From assembly GCF_026342735.1 (NCBI RefSeq), contig NZ_JAPEMM010000001.1:1736001-1800000 (forward strand): DNA of 64,000 nucleotides, written 5' to 3'. Positions 24,727 through 32,980 of this stretch are shown here, in pieces. Position numbers and translations under genes: made by a program. This stretch comes from Streptomyces sp. NBC_00193 (GTDB lineage Bacteria > Actinomycetota > Actinomycetes > Streptomycetales > Streptomycetaceae). The notes below the pieces were generated by a model. The model saw nothing but the letters and a program-made list of their open reading frames with translations. It did no database searches and had not been told where the DNA came from. The stretch's first letter is position 1; each line of letters begins with the position of its first letter.

Positions 24727-24996
24727 TCAGGCGCCGAGGCCGCTGGTCGGCAGACCGCCGAGCAGGCCGGTCACCGTGCCGAGCGCGGCCGCCGGGTCGG
24801 TCGCCTCGGGGGCCTTCTGGCCCTCGTCGGCGGTCACGTGCTGCTGGCTGGTCGCGCCCTGGACGGCGCCCGTGACGGTGCCCAGCGCGTCACCGAGACC
24901 GACGGCGGGGACGGCCGAGGCGGTACCGGCGGCGACGGCGGCAAAGGCGGCACCGAGAGCGGCAACACCGAGGGTCTTGGCAGCTGACTGCTTCAT
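24727..24996 (-). CDS. Small secreted protein, function unknown
   Basis: 89 residues. Signal peptide MKQSAAKTLGVAALGAAFAA ending TASA (cleavage near residue 28) and a short Ala/Gly/Thr mature part in which GxxLGTVTG occurs twice (LGDALGTVTGAVQ and AAALGTVTGLLGGLP). GAAGGA-type ribosome site and ATG 24996. No Cys and no recognised domain. Streptomyces genomes carry several such short secreted proteins. Confidence 0.78.
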   Translation of the reverse strand: MKQSAAKTLGVAALGAAFAAVAAGTASAVPAVGLGDALGTVTGAVQGATSQQHVTADEGQKAPEATDPAAALGTVTGLLGGLPTSGLGA

Positions 24997-25081
24997 GAAG
25001 AATCGTCCTTGCGACGGGGAAATGAGCGGCTCCGCAAACTAGTCACTTCAAACCCCCTCCCGCAAACATCATTAAATACGA

Positions 25082-25117
25082 GAAAGCGCCCGGGAATTGC
25101 TCCTCCCGGGCGCTTTC
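25082..25117. terminator. Terminator of add
   Basis: A 14-bp perfect inverted repeat (25082-25095 with 25104-25117), eight-base loop, 19 bases past the add stop. Confidence 0.88.
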
Positions 25118-25135
25118 AGTCCGTCACGCCATGGC

Positions 25136-26284
25136 CTAGGCCGAGACGGAACCGCTGGTGGAAGCGGTTTGACGGAACAGCCATTCCGACTTCAGCTCCG
25201 CATAACCGGGCTTGATCACGTCGTTGATCATGGCCAGGCGTTCATCGAAAGGAATGAACGCGGACTTCATCGCATTGACCGTGAACCACTGCATGTCGTC
25301 GAGCGAGTAGCCGAAGGTGTCGACCAGGTGCTCGAACTCGCGGCTCATGCTGGTACCGCTCATCAGCCGGTTGTCGGTGTTGACGGTCAGCCTGAAGTGC
25401 AGTTTCCGCAGCAGGCCGATCGGGTGCTCGGCGTAGGAGACCGCCGCGCCCGTCTGCAGGTTCGACGTCGGGCACATCTCCAGCGGGATCCGCTTGTCCC
25501 GGACGTACGAGGCCAGGCGGCCCAGCGTCACGGAACCGTCGGCGGCGACCTCGATGTCATCGATGATCTTCACGCCGTGGCCGAGCCGGTCGGCGCCGCA
25601 CCACTGCAGGGCCTGCCAGATCGACGGCAGGCCGAAGGCCTCGCCCGCGTGGATGGTGAAGTGGTTGTTCTCGCGCTTGAGGTACTCGAAGGCGTCGAGG
25701 TGGCGGGTGGGAGGGAACCCGGCCTCGGCGCCGGCGATGTCGAAGCCGACGACGCCCTTGTCGCGGTAGCGGTTGGCCAGTTCCGCGATCTCCAGCGCGC
25801 GGGCCGCGTGCCGCATCGCGGTCAGCAGCGCGCCGACGCGGATCCGGTGGCCGTTGGCCTTCGCGCGGCGCTCGCCCTCGCGGAAGCCCTCGTTGACCGT
25901 CTCGACGACCTCTTCGAGGGTCAGGCCGGCTTCCAGGTGCTGCTCGGGCGCGTAGCGGATCTCCGCGTAGACGACGCCGTCCTCGGCGAGGTCCTCGGCA
26001 CACTCGGCGGCCACCCGGAAGAGGGCCGCCTTCGTCTGCATGACCGCACAGGTGTGGGCGAACGTCTCCAGGTACCGCGGGAGGGAGCCGGAGTCGGCGG
26101 CTTCCCGGAACCAGATGCCGAGCTTGTCGGCGTCGCTCTCGGGAAGGTTCTCGTAGCCGACCTCGCGGGCCAGCTCGATGATGGTCCCGGGGCGCAGCCC
26201 ACCGTCGAGGTGGTCGTGCAGGAGCACCTTCGGGGAGCGGCGGATCTGATCCGGTGTGGGCAGGTTGGGGGTCTCGCTCGTCAT
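25136..26284 (-). CDS. add: Adenosine deaminase
   Basis: 382 residues from ATG 26284. Deaminates (deoxy)adenosine to (deoxy)inosine, feeding PNP. Metal and active-site blocks in order are [10 protein letters not shown] near residue 37 (the family usually has HxHLDG, so the first two metal-binding His are kept), [10 protein letters not shown] with the catalytic Glu, [24 protein letters not shown] and [12 protein letters not shown] with the Asp metal ligand. Length and order are those of the bacterial zinc/cobalt adenosine deaminases rather than adenine deaminase. Operator palindrome 16 bases upstream. Confidence 0.96.
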   Translation of the reverse strand: MTSETPNLPTPDQIRRSPKVLLHDHLDGGLRPGTIIELAREVGYENLPESDADKLGIWFREAADSGSLPRYLETFAHTCAVMQTKAALFRVAAECAEDLAEDGVVYAEIRYAPEQHLEAGLTLEEVVETVNEGFREGERRAKANGHRIRVGALLTAMRHAARALEIAELANRYRDKGVVGFDIAGAEAGFPPTRHLDAFEYLKRENNHFTIHAGEAFGLPSIWQALQWCGADRLGHGVKIIDDIEVAADGSVTLGRLASYVRDKRIPLEMCPTSNLQTGAAVSYAEHPIGLLRKLHFRLTVNTDNRLMSGTSMSREFEHLVDTFGYSLDDMQWFTVNAMKSAFIPFDERLAMINDVIKPGYAELKSEWLFRQTASTSGSVSA

Positions 26285-26300
26285 CTGGGCACTCTAGCTC

Positions 26301-26312
26301 CTACGCGCGTAG
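26301..26312. promoter_or_regulatory. Nucleoside-regulon operator, site 3 (add)
   Basis: Perfect copy of CTACGCGCGTAG, 16 bases before the add ATG. Confidence 0.82.
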
Positions 26313-26398
26313 AGCGGTGAGGCGGTGGCCACTGCCGATATGTAACAGTGACCGCGCGGACGGGTGGCGTACACCTCCGCGTCTGAGACTGTTCCGTC

Positions 26399-27118
26399 AT
26401 GGCACAGCATGCGCCGCCGGCGCGCGGGGCCCGCCTGAGGCGGGCGGCCGGCGCGACCGGCTCGGTCTCAACGGTCAGTGGTGTGGTGCTCCTTCTCCCC
26501 GGAGCGTCCAGATTGTCCCCCGGTCCGGTGCGTCCGCTGGCACGGGCCCTGGCCCGTGCGGGCGCGGCGGACGGGCTGGTCACGCACCAGGTCATCCACG
26601 GCGCGGGAACCCGCGAAGGGGACGCCGAGTGGGCCGCGGACGAGGTGGTGCGGCGGTACGGCGACGTGCCGGTGTGCCTGGCCGGCTACGACGCGGGCGG
26701 CCGGGCGGCCCTCGCCGCGGCGGGCCACGAGGCCGTCAACTCCGTTCTGGCGCTCGCCCCTTCGCTCCCCCACCCGTCCGACACGGACTCCCCCGAACCG
26801 GTGAAGCAGCTCTCGGGCCGCCGGGTCCTGATCGTGCACGGCACCAACGACGCCCGCAGCGACCCGGAGTTGTCCTACCGGCTGGCGACCCGGGCTAAGA
26901 AGGCGAACCGCACGACGTGCCGCTTCGAGGTGCACTCCGACGGGCACGGACTGCGCGAGCACCAGGACGAAGTCGTGGCCCTGTCGGTGGACTTCGTCCT
27001 GGGTTCCGTGTTCTCCGGGCCCTACTCGCGGCCCGTCACCGACGCGCTGGCGGCTCCCCCGCCGCTGGGCCTGCGGATGCCGCTGGCCTCCGGCTACGGG
27101 CGGTCCCTGCGCGGCTGA
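26399..27118 (+). CDS. Alpha/beta-hydrolase-fold protein with Asp at the nucleophile elbow
   Basis: 239 residues. After an Arg/Ala-rich start, VVLLLPGASRLSPG resembles the oxyanion-hole strand of alpha/beta hydrolases. The nucleophile elbow reads CLAGYDAGGRAALAA, that is G-Y-D-A-G-G with Asp instead of Ser. The acid loop is VLIVHGTNDARSDPE and a candidate catalytic His lies in VHSDGHGLREH. An Asp nucleophile is used by dehalogenases and epoxide hydrolases, so the enzyme may be active; no substrate can be named. Start may be ATG 26399 or a later GTG near VVLLLPG. Confidence 0.72.
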   Translation: MAQHAPPARGARLRRAAGATGSVSTVSGVVLLLPGASRLSPGPVRPLARALARAGAADGLVTHQVIHGAGTREGDAEWAADEVVRRYGDVPVCLAGYDAGGRAALAAAGHEAVNSVLALAPSLPHPSDTDSPEPVKQLSGRRVLIVHGTNDARSDPELSYRLATRAKKANRTTCRFEVHSDGHGLREHQDEVVALSVDFVLGSVFSGPYSRPVTDALAAPPPLGLRMPLASGYGRSLRG

Positions 27119-27464
27119 AGGCGGCCGGGGGCGACAGGCCCCCGGTACGGGAGCCCCCGGTACGGGAGTGGCCGGAGCGCCAGGATGCGGTGGTGGTCGC
27201 GCGGGGCCGTCCGTGCCGGCCGCGCCGTCCCCTCCCGGTCGGATGACACGGGCGGGCCCGGCGCGACCACCTTGAGGCACACGCCCGCGCGAGGGCGCGG
27301 TGCCGGAACGGCGAAGCGCGGACTCAGGATGCCCGCGCCCTCCCCCGAGAACGCCGTGGTACCACTGTGCCGGTTAGGCCTATCCTCACGAAGATCGGAG
27401 GGCATCGTCTTGATGCCTTGCGGGAACACGAGGGGTTTACACATCGGCACAGTCCGGGACGAAT
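27119..27464. terminator. Intergenic region: hairpin and 15-bp tandem repeat
   Basis: A hairpin (CCGGGGGC 27125-27132 with GCCCCCGG 27138-27145) directly follows the hydrolase stop and likely terminates it. The unit GCCCCCGGTACGGGA is repeated in tandem at 27138-27152 and 27153-27167. The rest of the 346 bases shows no gene and should hold the promoter of the LuxR-type regulator. Confidence 0.6.
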
Positions 27465-28607
27465 ATGTATATGCCATCGGATGAAACGGACCAACTGAGC
27501 TCCGTGGCCCGGCGTCTCTACGCGTACGCGGCCGAACGGCACGCCTTCTCCGAGGCGGAGGCCGCGGAGGCGCTCGGTGATTCCGTCGGTGCCGCCGTCG
27601 CCGAACTCGCGGCCGCCCACCTGATCCAGCCCCGCTCCCGTCCCGTCGCCGCCGTGGACGGCAGCTGCCCCGACGGGCCGGCGCGGACGTGCTGGAGCGC
27701 CGTGTCCCCGCAGGCCGCGGTAGCCCGGACGCTGGCCCCGCTGGCGCTGCGGGTGCGCGAGACCCACGACGAGATGGACCGGCTGCGCGACCGGCTGGAG
27801 GACCTGCTCCCCGCGTACGAGGCGGGCAGCGACCTGCGTGCCCGGGGCGGGGCGAACGCCCTGGAGCTGGTCACCGACCCGACCGCGCTGCAGGACCTGA
27901 TCGGGGAGCTCGTCGCCTCGGCCGAGTCCGAGGTGCTGACCTGTCACCCGGGCGGCGGCCGCAGCACGGCCACCCTGGAGGGGGCGGTGGTGCGGGACGA
28001 GGCGATGCTGGCCCGGGGCGTGCGGATGCGCACCCTCTACCAGCACACCGCCCGCTACTCCCGCCCGACGGCCGCCTACGTGGAGCGGGTGACCGCGCTC
28101 GGCTCGCAGGTCCGTACCGTCGGCGACGGGCTGATGCGCATGATCCTCGTCGACCGGCACACCGGGCTGATGGAGGTGCAGGACGACATCAAGGCGGCGC
28201 TGGTGGTGCGCGAGCCCAACGTCGTCCAGTTCATGGCGCAGACGTTCGAGCGCACCTGGGCGGAGGCCGAGCCCTTCAACACCACCATCGGGCCGGACCA
28301 GGCCCGTTCCATCTCCGACGAGCTGCGCCAGACCATCGTGCGGCTGCTGGCGGAAGGGCTGGAGGACAAGGTCATCGCCCGGCGGCTGGGCATGTCGGAG
28401 CGGACCTGTCAGCGTCACATCGCCGAGATCATGCGGGCGGTGGGGGCCAAGTCCCGTTTCCAGGCCGGGTTCCTGCTGTCCGCGACGGCTGCGGCGACGG
28501 CCTCCGCGACCGCTGCGCCCTCCGCGACCGCCGCGGCCCCGCTCACTCCCCGCCCGGCTGGAGCTCCGGAATCAGCCGCCCCCGCCGGGACAGCAGAAAC
28601 TTCTTGA
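27465..28607 (+). CDS. LuxR-family helix-turn-helix regulator
   Basis: 380 residues from ATG 27465 (a second ATG is at 27471). The N-terminus is a winged-helix-like segment of about 60 residues (SSVARRLYAYAAERHAFSEA). A middle TrmB/phospholipase-D-like ligand region contains RTLYQHTARYSRPTAAYVER and RMILVDRHTGLMEVQ. The C-terminus is a LuxR-type HTH: IVRLLAEGLEDKVIARRLGM then SERTCQRHIAEIMRAVGAKS. It ends in a low-complexity Ala/Thr/Pro tail that overlaps the end of the convergent LysR gene by 65 bases. Many such regulators sit next to Streptomyces metabolic or natural-product genes; no target is evident here. Confidence 0.85.
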   Translation: MYMPSDETDQLSSVARRLYAYAAERHAFSEAEAAEALGDSVGAAVAELAAAHLIQPRSRPVAAVDGSCPDGPARTCWSAVSPQAAVARTLAPLALRVRETHDEMDRLRDRLEDLLPAYEAGSDLRARGGANALELVTDPTALQDLIGELVASAESEVLTCHPGGGRSTATLEGAVVRDEAMLARGVRMRTLYQHTARYSRPTAAYVERVTALGSQVRTVGDGLMRMILVDRHTGLMEVQDDIKAALVVREPNVVQFMAQTFERTWAEAEPFNTTIGPDQARSISDELRQTIVRLLAEGLEDKVIARRLGMSERTCQRHIAEIMRAVGAKSRFQAGFLLSATAAATASATAAPSATAAAPLTPRPAGAPESAAPAGTAETS

Positions 28608-29484
28608 ACTCCGCCACCGGCGGCGTGTCCGGGTGCCCGTCGAGCCAGGCCACCCCGATCTCGCGGACGGCCCTCGGCGCGGTGACCGTCAGCTCGACGA
28701 CCCCCGGCCGGGCCACCGCGGGCGGCGGAAGCAGCGCCACGCCGAGACCGGCGGCGACGAGCCCGCGCAGGGTCTCGGCCTCCTCCCCCTCGAAGGCGAC
28801 CCGGGGCGTGAACCCGGCCTCCGCGCACAGGTCGTCGGTGATGCGGCGCAGCCCGTAGCCGGCCTCGAGGGTGACGAAGGTTTCCTCGGCGGCCTCCGCG
28901 AGGCGGATGCGCTTGCGCGTCGCGAGCCGGTGGTCGTCGGGGACCACCAGGCGCAGCCGCTGCTCGTCGAGCCGGCGGGCCACCAGGTCCGGGGCGTCGG
29001 GCAGCGGCGAGGTCAGGCAGAGGTCGAGCTCGCCCGCGCGCAGCTTCTCCAGCATCGCCTCGCCGTAGTTCTGGACCAGGGAGAACCGCACGCCGGGATG
29101 GTCGGCCCGGAAGGCCCGGATCAGCCCGGGCACGGTCTCGGGGCCCAGGGTGTGCAGGAAGCCGAAGGCGACCTTGCCGAAGGACGGGTCGGCGTCCTGC
29201 TGCACGGAGCCGGCGGCGCGGGCGATCTCGGCCAGCGAGCGTTCCGCCGAGGCGAGGAAGGTGCGGCCGGCGGTGGTGAGCGCGACCGTACGGCCCTTGC
29301 GGGCGAACAGCGTGACGCCCAGGTCCTGTTCGAGGCGGACCATGGCCCGCGACAGGGTGGACTGCGGGACGCCCAGCTCGTGCGCGGCGCGAGTGACGTG
29401 CTCGTGCCGGGCGACGGCGGCGAAGTACGCGAGGCGCGGGGCCAGCGCATGTGTCACGGCCATGTCTTCTTCGTAACGACTCAT
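28543..29484 (-). CDS. LysR-family transcriptional regulator
   Basis: 313 residues from ATG 29484 (MSRYEEDMAVTHALAPRLAY). N-terminal LysR helix-turn-helix: YFAAVARHEHVTRAAHELGV, PQSTLSRAMVRLEQDLGV and TLFARKGRTVALTTAG, followed by the periplasmic-binding-like effector domain (GFLHTLGPETVPGLIRAFRA to the end). Divergent from the MFS transporter gene with a 99-base gap, the usual layout for a LysR protein controlling its neighbour. A longer frame upstream is only a shadow of that transporter gene. Confidence 0.94.
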   Translation of the reverse strand: MSRYEEDMAVTHALAPRLAYFAAVARHEHVTRAAHELGVPQSTLSRAMVRLEQDLGVTLFARKGRTVALTTAGRTFLASAERSLAEIARAAGSVQQDADPSFGKVAFGFLHTLGPETVPGLIRAFRADHPGVRFSLVQNYGEAMLEKLRAGELDLCLTSPLPDAPDLVARRLDEQRLRLVVPDDHRLATRKRIRLAEAAEETFVTLEAGYGLRRITDDLCAEAGFTPRVAFEGEEAETLRGLVAAGLGVALLPPPAVARPGVVELTVTAPRAVREIGVAWLDGHPDTPPVAEFKKFLLSRRGRLIPELQPGGE

Positions 29485-29583
29485 CGATAGGCACCCATCT
29501 GACCTGCGCTGATGCATGGACGGATTGATTATCGCGAATCTGTGCATTGGACGCATGAAAAGGACGGCCCTACGGTCGTACAC

Positions 29584-30864
29584 ATGCCTCCCGCTCATAC
29601 CGGGGCACCCGTCATCCCGGGTGCCTCCACCCCGTCGTTCCCCGCCTCCGCACCCGAGGCGCACGAGCCCGGCCGTCCCGGCTACCGCCGCCTCAGCCTC
29701 GCGCTCTTCGCCGCCGGTCTGGCCACCTTCGCCCTCCTCTACTCCACCCAGGCGCTGCTGCCCGCGATCTCCGACGGCTTCGGCGTGACGGCGGGTCAGG
29801 CCAGCTGGACGGTCTCCGCGGCCACCGGTGCGCTCGCCCTGTTCGTCCTGCCGCTCAGCGCGCTCTCGGAGCGCTTCGGCCGGACCCGGATGATGACCTG
29901 CTCGATGGTGATCGCGGTCGGCGTCGGCCTCCTCGTGCCCTTCGCGCCGAACCTGGAGTGGCTGATCGCGCTGCGCGCCGTCCAGGGCGCGGCGATCGCC
30001 GGCATCCCGGCCTCCGCGATGGCGTACCTGGCGGAAGAGGTGAAGCCGAAGGCGCTGGTCGCCGCGATCGGTCTGTTCGTGGCGGGCAACTCGATCGGCG
30101 GCATGAGCGGCCGCCTCGTCACGGGCTGGGCGGCCCAGGTCTGGGGCTGGCGCGGCGGGCTGCTGGCCGTCGGCCTGATGTCGCTGGCCTGCGCGGCGGC
30201 GTTCCTGTTCCTCCTGCCCCGGGCCCGGTTCTTCCGGCCGGCCTCGCTGAACCCGCGCGCGGTGGGACGTACCGTCTCCGGGCACCTGCGCGATCCGCTG
30301 CTGCTGCGGCTGTACGGGATCGGCGCGCTGTTCATGACCGTGTTCGGGGCGGTGTACACGGTCATCGGCTACCGCCTGGTGGACGAGCCGTTCTCGCTCG
30401 GGCAAGGCCTCATCGGCTCGATCTTCCTGATCTACCTGGTCGGTACGGTCTCCTCGGCGGCGGCCGGGCAGCTGGTGGCCCGGCTGGGCCGGCGCGGCGC
30501 GCTGTACCTGGCGGTGACCACGACGGCGGCGGGCCTGTTCCTCTCCCTCGCCGACTCCCTCACCGCGATCCTCCTCGGCCTCATCCTCATCACCGCGGGC
30601 TTCTTCGCGGGCCACGCGGTGGCCTCCGCGGCGGTGAGCCGCACGGCGAAGACGGGCCGCGCACAGGCATCGGCGCTCTACCAGTCGGCGTACTACGTCG
30701 GCTCCAGCGCCGGCGGCACGCTGGGCGCCCTCGCCTACCACTCGGCGGGCTGGGCGGCCACGGTCACCCTCGCGCTGCTCGCGGTCGCCGGGGTCGTCAC
30801 GATCACCCTGTACGGGTCCCACGCGGCCCGTACGGCCCGGATCGCGACGCTGGCGGCGCGCTGA
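29584..30864 (+). CDS. MFS transporter (YnfM/CynX-like efflux)
   Basis: 426 residues from ATG 29584. After a Pro-rich cytoplasmic start, 12 hydrophobic helices are readable. The MFS loop between helices 2 and 3 is LSERFGRTRMMTCS, and loop 8-9 shows LVARLGRRGALYLAV. GYRRLSLALFAAGLATFALL begins helix 1. The sequence resembles the YnfM branch of drug/metabolite:proton antiporters. The adjacent divergent LysR gene presumably controls it. The substrate is not visible. Confidence 0.92.
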   Translation: MPPAHTGAPVIPGASTPSFPASAPEAHEPGRPGYRRLSLALFAAGLATFALLYSTQALLPAISDGFGVTAGQASWTVSAATGALALFVLPLSALSERFGRTRMMTCSMVIAVGVGLLVPFAPNLEWLIALRAVQGAAIAGIPASAMAYLAEEVKPKALVAAIGLFVAGNSIGGMSGRLVTGWAAQVWGWRGGLLAVGLMSLACAAAFLFLLPRARFFRPASLNPRAVGRTVSGHLRDPLLLRLYGIGALFMTVFGAVYTVIGYRLVDEPFSLGQGLIGSIFLIYLVGTVSSAAAGQLVARLGRRGALYLAVTTTAAGLFLSLADSLTAILLGLILITAGFFAGHAVASAAVSRTAKTGRAQASALYQSAYYVGSSAGGTLGALAYHSAGWAATVTLALLAVAGVVTITLYGSHAARTARIATLAAR

Positions 30865-30914
30865 GGGCTGCCGCGCAAGAGGCCCGCAACCCGCGGATGG
30901 CATGATCGCCGATC

Positions 30915-32366
30915 ATGTCCACAGTCAACGTTCACCTCATACTCGGCAGCACGGTCAGCATGATCATCCCGGCCCGTGTGGTGGAGTCGGGCGACGACGG
31001 CCTGCTGCTGTGGGTGGCCCCGGGCACCCCGCTCTGGCGCGCCACCATCCCGCCCGGCACCCACCTGCGGGACCTGCCGCCGGAGGGCTCGTACCCGCTG
31101 CGGGCCGACCGGTGGCGGCACGGGGGCGCACTGATCCTGCAGCCGGCCGGGGCGGGGCACGCGGTGTGGTGGAGCTTCACGCCGGAGCAGGAGTTCCGCA
31201 GCTGGTACGTGAACCTCGAATCCCGGGTCCGCACCCCGGACGGCGCGGACGTCCGCGTGACCGACCAGGAACTCGACATCACGGTGACCCCGGACCGCGC
31301 GTGGGAGTGGAAGGACGAGGAGTCCTTCGCCGCGAAGACGGGCCACCCGGTGTACTGGACCCCGGCCGAGGCCGCCGCCATCCGCGCGGAGGGCGCCCGC
31401 GTCACCCACCTCATCGACACGGCCGCCTACCCCTTCGACGGCACCTGGTGCGACTTCCGTCCCCCACCGTCCTGGCCCCTCCCACCCCGCCCGCCCCTCC
31501 CCCTGCCCCCGGTCACGGCCCCGTCTGGGGTGCTGGTGCTGGGCAAGGCCGGCTGGATCGACCACCGCCGGGACGGCGCCCCGCCGCTGTCCGACCGCGC
31601 GCTGGCCATGGCGGCGTCGGGCGGCGGCCACCTCCACGACGGAGGGGCGGCCGGGCCCGAGCCGTGGGGCTTCGAGGCCGTGGCCGTCCCCGCCGCCACC
31701 GACCGCCCCCTGCCCGTACGGGCCTGGACCGCACCGTCCCCCTTCGACGGCGAACCGGTGATCTCGGCCCTGGAGATATCCCTCGGCCTCCCCTGGACCC
31801 ACGGCCCTGACCCGGTCCCCCTCGGCGACCTCCCGGTCGACCGCTGCGGCATGGTCCTGGGCGACGCCCGGGCCCTGGACGCCTTCGAGGGCCTGAGCGG
31901 GGACGCCGTGGACGGCCTGGCGGACGTCACCTACTGGGGCAGGCACGAGGACGAGGCCCAAGCCGTGTTCGGCGGCGCGCCGACCCCGCAGAACCGCGAC
32001 GGCTCCGGGCCGCGCGGCTTCCTCGACCTCCCGCTCGCCGAGGCGGCGGCCCTCGCCGGGCGGATCGAGGCCTGGGTCCGCGAAGGCCCGGGCAACGGTC
32101 TGATGGTCGCGCTGGACGCCCACACCGACCACCACCGCTTCCGGCGGGCCGGCTGGGGACACCCGGTGCTGGCCGGGGAGATCGAGGTCGGCGGCTGCCG
32201 GGTGCTCGGCCTCGGCTGGGACCCGGGGGACCACTCCGAGCGGCACCACGGCGAGCGGGCGCACGGGCAGGTGTACCCGGTCACCCTGGAGGAGCGCGCG
32301 GGCGAGGCCGTCCTGCGGTGGGTCGTCCCCGCATACGAGGCTCCGCCCGCAGCCGAAGGGGCCTGA
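30915..32366 (+). CDS. DUF402 protein with long C-terminal extension
   Basis: 483 residues. The first 170 form a DUF402 domain: LRADRWRHGGALILQPAG, then WSFTPEQEFRSWYVNLE and DQELDITVTPDRAWEWKDEE. DUF402 proteins are often small nucleotide phosphatases or RNA-related. A Pro-rich linker (SWPLPPRPPLPLPP) follows, then about 280 residues of unrecognised sequence (SGVLVLGKAGWIDHRRDG ... WGRHEDEAQAVFGGAP ... NGLMVALDAHTDHHRFRRAG). This second part reads like a DUF4241-type domain of unknown function: DALDAHTDHH and GWGHPVLAGEIEVGG are suggestive, but I am unsure. It is directly followed by the 32368 gene. Confidence 0.7.
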   Translation: MSTVNVHLILGSTVSMIIPARVVESGDDGLLLWVAPGTPLWRATIPPGTHLRDLPPEGSYPLRADRWRHGGALILQPAGAGHAVWWSFTPEQEFRSWYVNLESRVRTPDGADVRVTDQELDITVTPDRAWEWKDEESFAAKTGHPVYWTPAEAAAIRAEGARVTHLIDTAAYPFDGTWCDFRPPPSWPLPPRPPLPLPPVTAPSGVLVLGKAGWIDHRRDGAPPLSDRALAMAASGGGHLHDGGAAGPEPWGFEAVAVPAATDRPLPVRAWTAPSPFDGEPVISALEISLGLPWTHGPDPVPLGDLPVDRCGMVLGDARALDAFEGLSGDAVDGLADVTYWGRHEDEAQAVFGGAPTPQNRDGSGPRGFLDLPLAEAAALAGRIEAWVREGPGNGLMVALDAHTDHHRFRRAGWGHPVLAGEIEVGGCRVLGLGWDPGDHSERHHGERAHGQVYPVTLEERAGEAVLRWVVPAYEAPPAAEGA

Positions 32367-32367
32367 C

Positions 32368-32877
32368 GTGCCGTTCCTGCCCCACGCCTACCGGGTGACC
32401 AAGTACGACCCCGCCGACCGGGCGCCGGACGGGACCTACCGGGGGACGGAGGACACCGACAGCGACCACGGACCGGTCGAGGCCGCGTACCTGGCGGCCG
32501 TGGCGGCCTTCGCGGAGGAGAGCGGGATCGAGCTGCTCACCGTGCGGGATCCGCGGGTCGTCGGCGCGGCCGGGGGCGCGCACTTCGGGCGGGAACCGGC
32601 GGTGGAGGGGCACGGGCTGACGGGGCTGTCCGCCGACACCGCCGGGCTGGTCGCGGGGCTCCCCGAGGAGTTCGGCTTCGAGTGCGTGTGGGAGGACGCG
32701 GGCGGCCGGATCCTCAGTGCCTTCGTCGACGAGGAGGACCGCGCCGAGCTCGCGGAGGTGCTCGCGGGCGCCAGGGCCGCGGCCCTGCTGCCGTACCTCG
32801 CCGACGAGCACGATCCCCTGTTCACCGGCGTGCTGCCGGACGACGACGGTGCGGTCCGGGCCCGGTGGCAGGTGTAG
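32368..32877 (+). CDS. Conserved acidic protein, function unknown
   Basis: 169 residues from GTG 32368, one base after the stop of the DUF402 gene, so the two are co-translated. The N-terminus MPFLPHAYRVTKYDPADR is followed by DSDHGPVEAAYLAAVAAFAE, GGAHFGREPAVEGHGLTGLS, EEFGFECVWEDAGGRILSAF, and a C-terminal helix (AELAEVLAGARAAALLPYLA). It looks soluble and acidic, with no signal peptide or metal motif. I do not recognise a family with a known role; its tie to the DUF402 gene is the main clue. Confidence 0.75.
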   Translation: MPFLPHAYRVTKYDPADRAPDGTYRGTEDTDSDHGPVEAAYLAAVAAFAEESGIELLTVRDPRVVGAAGGAHFGREPAVEGHGLTGLSADTAGLVAGLPEEFGFECVWEDAGGRILSAFVDEEDRAELAEVLAGARAAALLPYLADEHDPLFTGVLPDDDGAVRARWQV

Positions 32878-32980
32878 GAGAGCGGGCCGCCGCCGGGGCC
32901 GCGCCGCGTGCCGGGCTGCGGTTGTCGGACCCCTCGGGTAGTTTCCGAAGTATCGGGAACTAGCAGGGGGATCAAGGGAC

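Noticed and set aside
29485..30903. Long extension of the LysR frame over the MFS gene
   Set aside because: Composition is a typical antisense shadow (Arg/Gly/Gln-rich, no domain), and the LysR HTH begins right at ATG 29484.
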